From Lactarius indigo (Eukaryota; Basidiomycota; Agaricomycetes; Russulales; Russulaceae): DNA of 64,000 nucleotides. The translations under genes and the position numbers were made by a program. The number at the start of each line of letters is the position of its first letter. The stretch's first letter is position 1. Location of the stretch: NCBI GenBank assembly GCA_025766275.1, contig JAFKAC010000014.1, positions 1-64,000 on the forward strand, given 5' to 3'. Below the pieces are notes generated by a model. That model was not told the DNA's origin. It worked only from the letters and a program-made list of their open reading frames with translations, and made no database searches. Shown here one piece after another: positions 44,611 to 55,167 of this stretch.

Positions 44611-46243
44611 TTATGCCCCACCGCCTTTCATCAACACCTCCAATTTCTCCTCGACATCCGCCAACCTCATCTCCAGGTGTTGGATCCTTTCGGCAGAGTT
44701 GTGCTCAGGAACTTCCTGAGGTGCTTGAGCTGCCGAAACCCCAGAACGCTGCCGAGAGGATGACAGAACCAAGTGTGAGGGCATTGGCACCTCCACAACT
44801 GGCACAAGGCGTCGTGCAGGTTGCAAGCGCCGACGGAGGGAGGGAGTGATCGCGGGGGTGGCATCGGCAGCACCGGCAGCTGCAGCAGGAGCGGAGGGAC
44901 CGGCAGCTGCAGCGGCGGTAGCAGTGGCAGTGGTGTCGGTGGCAGAGGGGTTGGGAGAGGTGGGAGAGTCAGGCGCCGTGGGGGCCAGCGAAGCTGGAGA
45001 CGCTGCGTTGGATGACGTGCTGTACAGCGTCAGCCCCTCAACCAACCTTGAGGCCGATGCTGCCGAGTCTGACGCCTCCGACGTCTTCCTGTATGCAGCT
45101 GCGGGCTGCTTTCCTTCCCGCACCTTGTACTGAGCGATGCGGTACCTGCGCACCACTTCCGGCTTCAGGTGGCGCCGATCGGTCTTGCCTGTCTTTGAGT
45201 TTGGCGGCATCAAGCTGCACCCCACCTTGCTGCTTTGGCAGCGCAAGCAGGGAGCTGTCGGCTGTGGCTCGCAGTGCACATTGGCCTTGATGCATCTTTC
45301 ACACTATCACCAAGTTCTTTCAGCCGAATCTTAATGAAAATATATAACTACGCACCGAAAATTCATACTCGTCGTTGTCATTGTCGTTGTCGTTGTCGTT
45401 GTCCTCACTCTCCAACTCGTCTCCTATCACTTTGGGAGGGAGTCGGACTGGCACATTCCGCTTCTTGGAACAGCGCGGTGGTGGTGAAGTAAGCTTGCGC
45501 TTCCTCGAGGTAGCTGCCGAACCAGCTGCCTTCTTCTTTCCCTTCTTGTGGATTGAGGGAGGCTCAGGGGACTTATGGAGTTAATCAGAAACAAAACGTA
45601 AATGGGGAAGTATTATTGCTCACCTCCTCCAGCTGGTCTACCTCCATCTTGTCTTCTGAGTCTTCAGGAGGTGGGCCCATGATGAGCGTCACCTTCGGCA
45701 GGTGCCGACGAGGAGGTGAAGGTGGTGGTGGTGGTGGCGGTGTAGGACTTGGTGCTGCATTTCCAGTGGGCACCCCCCCATCCCCATGCTCGGCAGCTGT
45801 GGAGGTTTAGACTGTGTTTGAGGGAAAGGTGAACAGTGACTTACCAAGGTGCTCCCACCAGTGGCCCTCATTTGGAGGCAATAGGTGCGAGATGTCGGCG
45901 GGGAATTTGGCACTGGGCAGGTAATATTTGTGCTTGTTAATTGAAGGGTGCCCCCTGCTGATGTCTGACAAATCCCCCTTGGCATCGAGGACGATATACA
46001 AGGCGGCTAGCGTTGGGTGTAGCACCGGCAGGTCCCCCGAATTTCGCCAGAGCCTCCTGAACTCTCGCGTCGTGAGGACCTAGTTCAAATGGGGATTGGA
46101 TGGAAACTGCAATTGAATTAAGTACGTACCTTCTCTTCCTCAAAGCGGCGTTCCCATTCAGCCCTGTCAGCAACATCGCGAACGCTGACATAGCTTGCAA
46201 CAGCGGCCTCAACCCTAGCGGCGATATGGAGGAGGGAATTCAT
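44611..46243 (-). CDS. Gene B of the inner element: Zn2Cys6-type zinc cluster protein
   Basis: The ATG is at 46,241-46,243 and the TAA at 44,611-44,613; about five exons joined by GT-AG introns. N-terminal helical domain including DISHLLPPNEGHWWEHL, a Pro- and acid-rich linker (EDSEDKMEVDQLEE, then a DND repeat), a basic KKGKKK patch, and a six-cysteine cluster at about 45,210-45,300 spaced C-x2-C-x6-C-x7-C-x2-C-x6-C, the fungal Gal4-type pattern. Then come an Ala/Ser/Thr-rich stretch and a C-terminal coiled coil (IQHLEMRLADVEEKLEVLMK). Zn2Cys6 proteins usually dimerise and bind CGG triplets; the cluster is internal here, not N-terminal as in most regulators. The outer element has the matching gene at 51,404. 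It is divergent from gene C. Confidence 0.78.
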
Positions 46244-46487
46244 GGCGTTGGTGGGTAAGAAAAAAGTGTGTTGGCAGTTTACGTTGCCACATTGAAGCGA
46301 GGTCAACAAGCGGCATGCTGCCGAGCTGCCGAAACTACCGATCTGGAATCTGGAACCTGACTCAGCAAAAAACAGTAATGAATCTTGAGTGTCTCTTGCG
46401 TAATAAGCAATCTAGATATATAGGCTCATTCCACATTGAGTCTCCCTTATCACCGCCTCATCAAACTGTCCCACTTCTTTGCTAGCT
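46244..46487. promoter_or_regulatory. Shared gene B/gene C promoter with a double GCTGCCGA
   Basis: Two back-to-back copies, 46,317-46,324 and 46,325-46,332, in the 244-bp gap between divergent genes. A TATATATA-like box (TAGATATATAGG) lies near 46,410, toward gene C. Confidence 0.65.
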
Positions 46488-47434
46488 ATGTCTCGCCCTT
46501 TTCTTGCACTATCGGTTGACACTCGGCAGCTTGTGACCGGAAGAGATGCGCCATTATCTGCCGAAGGTCAAGACGATTTTGGCATGGATGGGTCACCCTC
46601 TCCACGAAGCCAACACAGCTTTGGCATGGATGGGTCACCCTCCCCTCAAAGTCAATGCAGCTTTGGTATGAGTGGGTTGTCATCCCCTCAACACCAATAC
46701 AGTTTCGGCATGGGTGGGTCACCCTCTCCTCAACGCCGACATAGTTTCGGCATGGATATGTCACCATCCCCCCAACACCAACACAATCTTGGCAGGGATG
46801 GGTCACCCTTGTCACCCTCTTCGCATGGACAACGCAACTTTGGTGTGGACAAGCTGCCTTCACCAGAATCTCAAGACAACTTCGGCAAGGATATGCCGAC
46901 CTCACCTGACATCCAAGATCAGGGGACTGACCCTGCGTCGAGGATGGAAGCCCCACTGGTTCTAGGGACTCAACAACCCAGCATTGACCCAGTGCCAACA
47001 CAGGAGGAAAGATCTGGGACAGGCGTCTCTCTACCTACCGAGGCCAGAGAGACCTTCGGCAGCCATTCGGCAGCTCGCAGTAAGTCTCATTTCTACTGAT
47101 TATATATGTCTCTAACTCTGCGTGCACAGCTTGGAATTGGGGTGATCGTGCCCCATCTCCCAGCAACTCTGAGATAAAGGAAGGTGAGGTCGGTCAGGAG
47201 GAAGCACCTTCAGAGCTGGTGCGCCACATTGTCAACCTAGCATAGTGAAAACTGACCATTGTTTCTTTCTAGCAAGAAGAGTACGACCTGGGAACTCGGG
47301 TGTCGATCTTACGTGCCGAAGCTGTAAGACTTCGGCGGATCTACGTCCAAGCTTGGCGGATTTATGAGAGGGAGATTGCTTTGAGTGAGGTTGTAGACGC
47401 TATGGTAGATGAGCTGGACAATATTGAGGCGTAG
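46488..47434 (+). CDS. Gene C of the inner element: repeat protein with C-terminal helix
   Basis: The ATG is at 46,488 and the TAG at 47,432-47,434; three exons: 46,488-47,079, then two after introns GTAAGT...ACAG and GTGCGC...CTAG. The N-terminal 150 residues contain six or seven repeats of about 16-20 residues around SFGMDGSPSPQ, low complexity and likely disordered. The last ~55 residues form a charged amphipathic helix (TRVSILRAEAVRLRRIYV). The outer copy (53,414) ends in a similar helix but lacks these repeats. Unknown function; the helix may pair with the coiled coil of gene B, its divergent partner. Confidence 0.65.
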
Positions 47435-47699
47435 AACATTATATAGCGGTGTCAAATACTTAAATAGTACGCATATAGCAGCCTTGATTCAGATGCAATT
47501 TAAGTACACCCAGAAGAGATTGCTGGTTGATATGATAAAGGATAATGGGCAACTCAAATGACAAAGTCGGGATCTCCAAAAAGGACACCAGCACAATGTA
47601 AGATACTCAGTAAAGGTGCTATGAGGGTGATGTAGAGGCCATTTGGGACCGTCGGTATTATTTGCAGGAACATTGTAGGGCTTAAGTAGTCCCAGTGAG
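47435..47699. other. 3' flank of gene C
   Basis: No gene seen before the right array starts. Confidence 0.6.
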
Positions 47700-49420
47700 G
47701 ATGGTCGGTAGCTCTCTGTGATTCAATTCTGGGCCAACTGCAAACCATCAACAGCAATTCACAACTATGGCCATTGGCCCACCCATTTATCTCAGCAGTT
47801 TTGCCAATCAGTGTCCATGGCCAATCTGAGCTATTTGGCAGCTCTATCAATGGGCCCACTAATGATATATACCAGCTGTTACTTGATGGGCCCACGTGGG
47901 TTTTACCTATGTAATTGGTCTATTTACACTATTACTAGATCGTGGGTCTGTTCAATGTGTTCGGCAGCTTTCAATGAGTTCAACCCAGGCCCACTCTAAA
48001 TTATTGACAACTCTTCTAAGCTGTGCCAATTGGCCCATTCGTTTATCTCGGCAGTTTTTCCAATCAGTGTCCATGGCCCATCCTTTTATGCCAGCGGTTC
48101 TATCCATGGGCCCACTCATGATATATGCCCACTGCTACTTGATGGGCCCACGAGGGTTGATCAATGTAATAGGTCCATTTACACTATGTCTAGATCATGG
48201 GCCCACTCAAGTTGTTCGGCAGCTCTCGATGAGTTCAACTGCAGGCCTACTCTAAACTATTGACAACTCTTCCTAGCTGTGCCAATTGGCCCATCCATTT
48301 ATTTCAGCAGTTTTATCCATGGGCCCAATCATGATATATGCCCACTCTTGCTTGATGGGGCCATGTGGGTTCAACAATGTAATAGGTCAATTTACACCCT
48401 GCCTGATCGTGGGCCCACTCAAGATGTTCGGCAGCTCTCTGTGGGCTCAACAATGGGCCCATTCTAATATATTGACAACTCTTCCTAGCTGTGCCAATTG
48501 GCCCATCCATTTATCTTGGCAGTTCTATCCATGGGCCCACTCATCACATATGCCCACTCTTGCTTGATGGGCCTGCGTGGTTTCACCAATGTAATAGGTC
48601 AATTTACACCCTGCCTGATCATGGGCCCACTCAAGATGTTCGGCAGCTCTCTGTGGACTCAACAATGGGCCCATTCTAATATATTGACAACTCTTCCTGG
48701 CTGTGCCAATTGGCCCATCCATTTATCTTGGCAGTTTGATCCATGGGCCCACTCATGATATATGCCCCTCTTACTTGATGGGCCCATGTGGTTTTACCAA
48801 TGTAATAGGTCAATTTACACCCTGCCTGATCGTGGGCCCACTCAAGATGTTCGGCAGCTCTCTGTGGGCTCAACAATGGGCCCATTCTAATATATTGACA
48901 ACTCTTCCTGGCTGTGCCAATTGGCCCATCCATTTATCTTGGCAGTTCTACCCATGGGCCCACTCATCACATATGCCCCTCTTACTTGATGGGCCCATGT
49001 GGTTTTACCAATGTAATAGGTCAATTTACACCCTGCCTGATCATGGGCCCACTCAAGATGTTTGGCAGGTCTTTGTAGGCTCAACAATGGGCCCATTCTA
49101 ATATATTGACAACTCTTCCTAGCTGTGCCAATTGGCCCATCCATTTATCTCGGCAGTTCGATCCATGGGCCCATGTGGTTTCACCAATGTAATAGGTCAA
49201 TTTATACTATGCCTTGATTGTGGGCCCACTCAATGTGTTTGGCAGCTCTCAATGAGTTTAACCATGGGCCCACTGTATACTATTGACAAAACTTCCCAGC
49301 TACTACAATTGGCCCATTCATTTATCTTGGCAGTTCTATCCATGGGCCCACTCATGATATATGCTCACTCTTGCTTGATGGGCCCACATGGGTTTCAACA
49401 ACCTGTAAGGTCTATATGCA
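47700..49420. repeat. ~212-bp tandem array, inner KDZ right end
   Basis: About eight units at a period of about 212 bp (clearest 48,280-49,150). Landmarks: ATGGGCCCA, TTCGGCAGCTCT, TTGACAACTCTTCC, TAATAGGTCAATTTACAC. In inverted orientation it carries the same GGGCCC and TCGGCAG words as the left array at 29.7-31.3 kb. The repeated reading frames are artefacts. Confidence 0.95.
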
Positions 49421-49819
49421 CATGGGCTTTTACATACACATTGTCACTAACTTGTGCCATTATGTGAGCAGAGTGCTCAATATGCATCACTGCAATTCCA
49501 TGACAAGGACAGTACATATCCACTAAGTATGATGAAACTGGACTGAGAATAAGGCATCTGATGTGGACCTGAGATTACTGGAGTCGCTTAGGATGTTCTC
49601 TGAATAGCATTATATATAGTGTCCCAAGATGCGCATGAAGTTGAGACTTAAGGAGTATTATGAGGAATTAGTCAGATGATCTCCCTAAATCAATTGAACA
49701 TATTTAATAGAATAAGTGCATCAAACATGGGGTGAAATAGGATGTATACAGTATATAGTATCAGAGACAGAGTGAGCTGGGCAGCTGTGAGTGCAAAATA
49801 GAGTGACTCTAACACTAAG
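49421..49819. other. Inner KDZ right margin
   Basis: No gene. The word content is neutral; the inner element must end here because the outer-element TCCGAG array starts at about 49,820. Confidence 0.5.
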
Positions 49820-51110
49820 TGCATCTGAGATGGTATGTGTCCGAGATGGTGTGTGTCCAAGGTGTTGTCCAAGATGGTGTGTGTCCAAGATGGTGTTCAT
49901 CTGAGGATGTGTGCATGCGAGATGGTGTGTGTGCGAGTCAATGTGCGTGCGAGATGGTGTGCGTCCGAGAATATGTGTGTGCAAGCATGTGTGCATGCAA
50001 GTTGGTGTGCGTGCAAGTAGGTGTGCATCCGAGATGGTGTGCGTGCGAGTAGGTGTGCGTGCGAGCATATGTGCGTCCGAGTTGGTGTGCGTATGCGAAT
50101 ATGTGCATTTGAGTCGGTGTGCGTCCAAGAATATGTGCGTGCGAGTTGGTGTGCGTGCGAGTATGTGTGCGTCCGAGAATATGTGCGCTCGTGTCGGTGT
50201 GTGTCCGAGAATATGTGCGTCCGAGTTGGTGTGCGTCCGAGTTGTGCGTCCGAGCATGTGTGCATCCGAGTTGGTGTGCGTCCGAGTTGGTGTGCGTGCG
50301 AGCATATGTGCGTCCGAGTCGGTGTGCGTCCGAGCATGTGTGCGTCTGAGTATGTGTGCATCCGAGTCGGTGTGCGTCCGGGCAAGTGTGCGTCCGAGTT
50401 GGTGTGTGTCCGAGTCGGTGTGTGTCCGAGCATATGTGCGTCCGAGTATGTGTGCGTCTGTGTTGGTGTGCGTCCGAGTTGTGCGTCCGAGCATGTGTGC
50501 ATCCGAGTTGGTGTGCGTCCGAGTTGGTGTGCGTGCGAGCATATGTGCGTCCGAGTCGGTGTGCGTCCGAGCATGTGTGCGTCTGAGTATGTGTGCATCC
50601 GAGTCGGTGTGCGTCCGGGCAAGTGTGCGTCCGAGTTGGTGTGTGTCCGAGTCGGTGTGTGTCCGAGCATATGTGCGTCCGAGTATGTGTGCGTCTGTGT
50701 TGGTGTGCGTCCGAGTTGTGCGTCCGAGCATGTGTGCATCCGAGTTGGTGTGCGTCCGAGTTGGTGTGCGTCCGAGCATGTGTGCGTCCGAGTCGGTGTG
50801 CGTCCGGGCAAGTGTGCGTCTGAGTTGGTGTGTGTCCGAGTTGGTGTGTGTCCGAGCATATGTGCGTCCGAGTATGTGTGCGTCCGAGTTGGTGTGCATC
50901 CGAGCATATGTGCATCCGAGCATGTGTGCGTTCGAGTATGTATGCGTCCAAATCGGTGTGCGTCCGGGAAAGTGTGCGGCCGAGTTGGTGTATGTCCAAG
51001 CATATGTGCGTCCGAGTATGTGTGCGTCCGAGTCGGTGTGCATCCGAGGATGTGTGCGTGCGTCCGAGTTGGTGCGTCCGAGTTGGTGTGCATCCAAGAC
51101 AGTGCCTATC
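49820..51110. repeat. 16-bp array with TCCGAG words, outer KDZ
   Basis: Roughly 80 units of 16 bp, GTGTGCGTCCGAGTTG and variants (ending TCG, CAT, TAT or CAA), with larger repeats: 50,225-50,460 is nearly repeated at 50,462-50,697. Nearly every unit has TCCGAG. The unit length makes a 48-bp (16-residue) reading period and long open frames on both strands, none of them credible genes. Confidence 0.95.
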
Positions 51111-51403
51111 CGACACCCAATTCGCCCAAGTCTGTGTGAGTCATAGAATGTGCATAAGCTCAGTCCAAACTCAAGGTCAACCTGACCACATATGGTAAGC
51201 AAGCAAGCAATCCAACTTTCATTTCTAGACATTCTCTGGTACTACATATGAACGACACATTCTATTACTTGGTTTCAATGATAACTGTGACCATTATGGC
51301 CGACTGCGCGAGGATGCCCTTGACCCAGGAGCACTAGGGGCCCTAGAGACACTTGGGGCCCTAGAGGCTGGCTTGATGGTCGCTCCACTGTGCCCAGTAG
51401 ACA
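51111..51403. other. Spacer after the 16-bp array
   Basis: No gene; 3' flank of outer gene B. Confidence 0.5.
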
Positions 51404-53013
51404 CTAACAGGGGTCAGACATAAAGCAAGTGAGTCCGAAATAGAGTCCGAGTTCGGACAACGCACCATTAGCTGGCACATTCCCAGCACCGCTTCCGGAC
51501 GATCCTGTGGCTGGACTGGCTGAGATGGACAGCCTGGAGACGTCAACGCCAGTGGAGGATGTCGAAGCAGCTGTGGAAGCTGTGGTACTGAGTGTGGAAG
51601 CTATAGATGGCGAGACGGCAGATGCTGAGTTGAACAGAGGGACTGGTGGGGTATGGAGATTGAGGGTCGATGGAATGACGTCGTGGCGCATGCACAGCGC
51701 ACGGAGGAGTAGTTCCAGATTGTTCTGGCCAATCTGGAGAGCTGCAAGGCGCTCTTCAAGCCTTTCTTGTCCGCGCTTGAGAGAGTCAAGTGTTGGCGTC
51801 ATATCGTCGAAGACAGCTGTAAGGGAACGTTAAATGAGTTCGGACGGACTGCGGTCAATTGCGCACATGCGGCCGAACACCTCCGGGGCGGCTGCTGTTT
51901 CCTCTCCTCCTTCGCAAGCTTCGAGCGCTCAATGGATTCAATGATCGGGAGTGCCCAAGCTGGTGGAGGCTGGCATTGCACCTTGCGACTCCGGCAGAGC
52001 GCACATGCTATGGCCTTTGGAGTGTTGACCTGGGGGACACACTCCTTCGCATTGGACATCTGGCATGGCCCACAGAATCCCTGGATGCCAGATTATCGCA
52101 CCACCACTCGGAGAGCAAAATGGACGTACAGGGTCCGGAAGGGATTCCTTTCCCTTTCCCTTTGCCTTAGCAGATGTGCTGGCCTTGCGTTGTTGGCGCT
52201 TTGCAGGGATGTCCGAGGATGGTGATACCACAACAGCCTGGGGGCGCTTGGTCGCCCTTGGCTTGCACGGTGTCGCCTCCACATCCGGATTGTCCAACAT
52301 GATGATGTCGTCACCAGTCGAGTCTTCATCAGTATGGCCGGATACCTTCACCTTTGAGTTGCGTCCGGAGCGGCGCGGACCACTACTCGCTCCGGTACTA
52401 GCTGATTCGACTATTGTGTGCGATTAGATTAGCTATGTGTCTTCAGCATATGAGCAGCGAACTCACCTTCTGCAACTTCATCGTCGTCGTCGCCTTCACC
52501 TCCGGCAGCCTCAGCAGCTGCGTCTTCAGCAGCCTCCTCATCCTCAAATGTGGGCTCTCCAGGGAGCCACCACTCGACCATGTCCGGTACCTCGCTAGCA
52601 AGGCGCCGGACATCAGCCAAGGAGAGCACCGGGTTGAACCCAGGGTTCGCACTTGAGAACGCCTTGCAGGCCTCACGGATCGCATCAATGCTGAACCTGT
52701 CCAGCTCCATGTCACCATTACCAACGCGCACACTCTCCTCCCCAACCATGTGCAGCAGTGGATGCATGCGAGGGACACAGGCATCCTCCTTCTCAAAGAC
52801 CTCATTGACCTCGTCCTATGACACTCAGTGAGTGAGCCGTGATACACATTCGGACGGACCACGCACCAACTCATTTTCCAATGCCTGGTTGTACCAGGAA
52901 TCGTCCACAGCTTCCTTATGTTCATCCCTATACCGGAGAGCAGTGTCTATCCTACAGGCGATCCCCAACAGCTGAGCCTCAGCAGGAGTAATAGAGTCGG
53001 ACGCTGCCATCAT
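51404..53013 (-). CDS. Gene B of the outer element: Zn2Cys6-like zinc cluster protein
   Basis: The ATG is at 53,011-53,013 and the stop near 51,404; about five exons. Order matches the inner gene B: helical N-terminus (RIDTALRYRDEHKEAVDDSWYN, and WWLPGEPTFEDEEAAED), acidic linker, basic KAKGKGKE patch, cysteine cluster at about 51,965-52,085 spaced C-x2-C-x7-C-x11-C-x2-C-x6-C, and a coiled coil (SLKRGQERLEERLAALQIG) near 51,730-51,800 followed by a Ser/Thr/Ala-rich tail. Predicted DNA binder with CGG preference by family. Sequence similarity to the inner copy is low outside the architecture, consistent with divergence of binding specificity. It is divergent from gene C. Confidence 0.72.
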
Positions 53014-53413
53014 TGTAATGTGGAGGGTGAACGTTGAACGATCAGATACTGTCTATCGCATACTCGGACACCTGACTCCGAATATTCGACGTCCGAGTTT
53101 GATGTGATTGGACCGATAAGGCATGCCCCATACGGACGCCCCACATGGACGCCGCGTCCGATCTGTCCGGACATCTAATAAAAGCATATGCCCCACATGG
53201 ACACCGAGTCTATTGTGTCCGAACATCTCATAAGAGTATATGATGTCATAGATCTAGTCGCCCAGTACACAACTCCGGACATGCGGCATGCATCTATGCA
53301 TACATCATAGTCTTGGGCCCATACTTCGGACAGTCGCCAATTCCAATACTTAGTCCATGCACAGTAATATAGTCATCACCGATCCAGCGAACTATCAGCC
53401 ACACCCACACAAC
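53014..53413. promoter_or_regulatory. Outer gene B/gene C promoter rich in TCCGA words
   Basis: About 400 bp between divergent genes. TCGGA/TCCGA occurs at least six times (CTCGGACA about 53,065, CTCCGAAT, GTCCGAGT about 53,090, GTCCGATC about 53,157, GTCCGAAC about 53,218, TTCGGACA about 53,326). GCTGCCGA is absent, the reverse of the inner B/C promoter. Confidence 0.6.
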
Positions 53414-54278
53414 ATGTCATTCCCAGATGAGACTTCGGAGTCTGAGTCCAGTGTGTCCCCATATAGTAAGCATTACCCACAGTACTTACCTGAGTCATAT
53501 GGCCATAGGGCATTGGGCATACGTCGGAAAGATGCCCCCACATGTGTGAAAGCTTACTGCGAAAAGTGCGCCTAGCAAGGCCACTCCCACTGCCACACCT
53601 ACCCCAACTGCTACCACCCCACCTGCTCCAGCTGTGGCTGCCACTGCAGCAGCACCATCTCTGGCTTCTGCTCTTGCTCCGGCCTTTCAAGCAAAGGTGG
53701 TGCCTCCAGTGAAATCAAAGGTCAAGCGCTCTTTCCTCTACAAAGATGCTGGTACACCTACCCCTCCTCCTGCTGTGCAAACTGCGGTGCCTGCTGCTGC
53801 TTCCACTCCGAAGGTACGTCCGAGTTCAACTCACAGTATGGCATTATCACAATCTCTGAATAGGATCTGACTGATGCGATGGTGGTGGACGACGATCATC
53901 CACCTCCGCATCGTTCACAACCTACTACATTCTTGCTCAAGTCAACGGCCTCCATCTCGGAGCCAGCACCGGACGGAAGTGATCCGGAGAGTGAGGAACA
54001 CACAGTACGTACTATCGGACACTTATCACAGTGTTCCCTCCATTACCAACCACTCATATGACATGCCCCAGCTGGCTTCGACCTCCAAGAACACCAAGGA
54101 ACTCGCCCCCTCACCGGACACTGCTCCATCCATGGTTGAGGTAACCAAGGTCCGGGAGATGGTGTCTCATCTTCGTGCACACCTCATAGAGCGTCAAATA
54201 GCCCTTCACGATGGTCTGGAAGCTGAGAAAGCGTTTACAGATAAGCTGGATGAGTTCATGGCCAGTCTTCCAGAGTAG
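53414..54278 (+). CDS. Gene C of the outer element
   Basis: The start is probably the ATG at 53,414 (an in-frame ATG at 53,357 is also possible); stop TAG at 54,276-54,278; about four exons. Short acidic N-terminus, Pro/Ala/Thr-rich disordered middle (53,577-53,815), a DDDHPPPH patch, and a C-terminal helix (VREMVSHLRAHLIERQIALH, then EKAFTDKLDEF). The layout matches inner gene C. First intron edges are uncertain. Function unknown. Confidence 0.6.
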
Positions 54279-55167
54279 TAAAGTTCATAGCTGTAGTCTA
54301 CCTTGTGAATCTACTGTTCCTCCTCAGGTTTTGGTCACTTCTATTGGGGTGATTGCAGCATACGATGTGACCATATTCAATCAGATGATATTTACATGCC
54401 ATATAGAGCGTCTAGAGATCATTCACCGATTGGCCACAGCACGCATATTCGGACATGACTCGGAGTCATGTGTCGGAAGGGCGTTTCAGCTGGAGTCATG
54501 AAGGCAGACTGCACCTCTCTGAAATGAAGTGTGTTTTGTTTCATAACCACAACGCAATCTACTATGAAGAATATAGGTGTCTAGAGACCGTTCTCAGATT
54601 GACAATGGAACGTATCTTCAGACATCATTCGGACGTGTTGGTCCGGTGTGCATTCCATCCAAAGTCGTGAAAACAGACCGCATCTCTCCAAACTAAATTG
54701 TATTGTGTTTCAAAGCCATGACACCAGCCTGTTAAAGTAAGTATAACATGTCTGGACACCCTTCTCAGATTGACAATTGAATGGATCTTCGGACATACTT
54801 CGGACATATTGGTCCGGTGTGCGTTCCGTCCGAAGTCGTGAAAACAGACCGCACCTCTCCAAACTAAATTGTATTATGTTTCAGAGCCATGAAACAATAC
54901 ACTGTGAGTATGTCACTGGTCTTTCTAAGTATATCACTCCAATACACTTTGTGTTGAAACCTATCATGTTACGTGTGTCATGTCAACACACGGATTTCAG
55001 AGTCCTCATTTTCTGATCGTTCAATCCACCTACCCTGTATTAAGGTGATATCTCTGGGTCATCCTCTTGGGGACTTATGAGAGCACTATATATATGCTCA
55101 ACCATGATCAGTTTGATTTCCCAAATACATTCGACTTCCATACCCTTCAACAACTTTGTCTACACCC
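54279..55167. repeat. Spacer with a ~172-bp unit repeated three times (54,415-54,930)
   Basis: Copies start near 54,420, 54,590 and 54,760; each contains TTCTCAGATTGACAAT(GG/TG)AA, one or two TTCGGACAT words, GGTCCGGTGTGC, and GACCGCACCTCTCCAAACTA. The first copy is more diverged. No gene is supported. Confidence 0.85.

Larger units (their letters stand above)
29400..49810. mobile_element. Inner KDZ element (~20 kb) with TET/JBP-like gene and cargo
   Basis: Between about 29.5 and 49.4 kb the word content changes from TCCGA to GCTGCCGA/TCGGCAGC. The segment has its own inverted end arrays (29.7-31.3 and 47.7-49.4 kb, both full of GGGCCC and TCGGCAG), its own KDZ transposase, and seven further genes. 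The outer array words resume at about 49.82 kb. Exact ends were not found: ACACTA occurs at 29,411-29,416 and about 49,810-49,816 but could be chance. Gene order is D(-), F(+), E(-), KDZ-2(-), solo LTR, TET(-), A(+), B(-), C(+). Confidence 0.75.

Noticed and set aside
29411..49816. ACACTA as the inner KDZ target duplication
   Set aside because: A six-base match in several hundred bases searched by eye is expected by chance, and the implied ends are not inverted repeats.
49721..51232. 500-residue His/Thr/Asp-rich minus frame and Cys/Val/Arg-rich plus frames
   Set aside because: Artefacts of the 16-bp array; the 48-bp reading period explains them.
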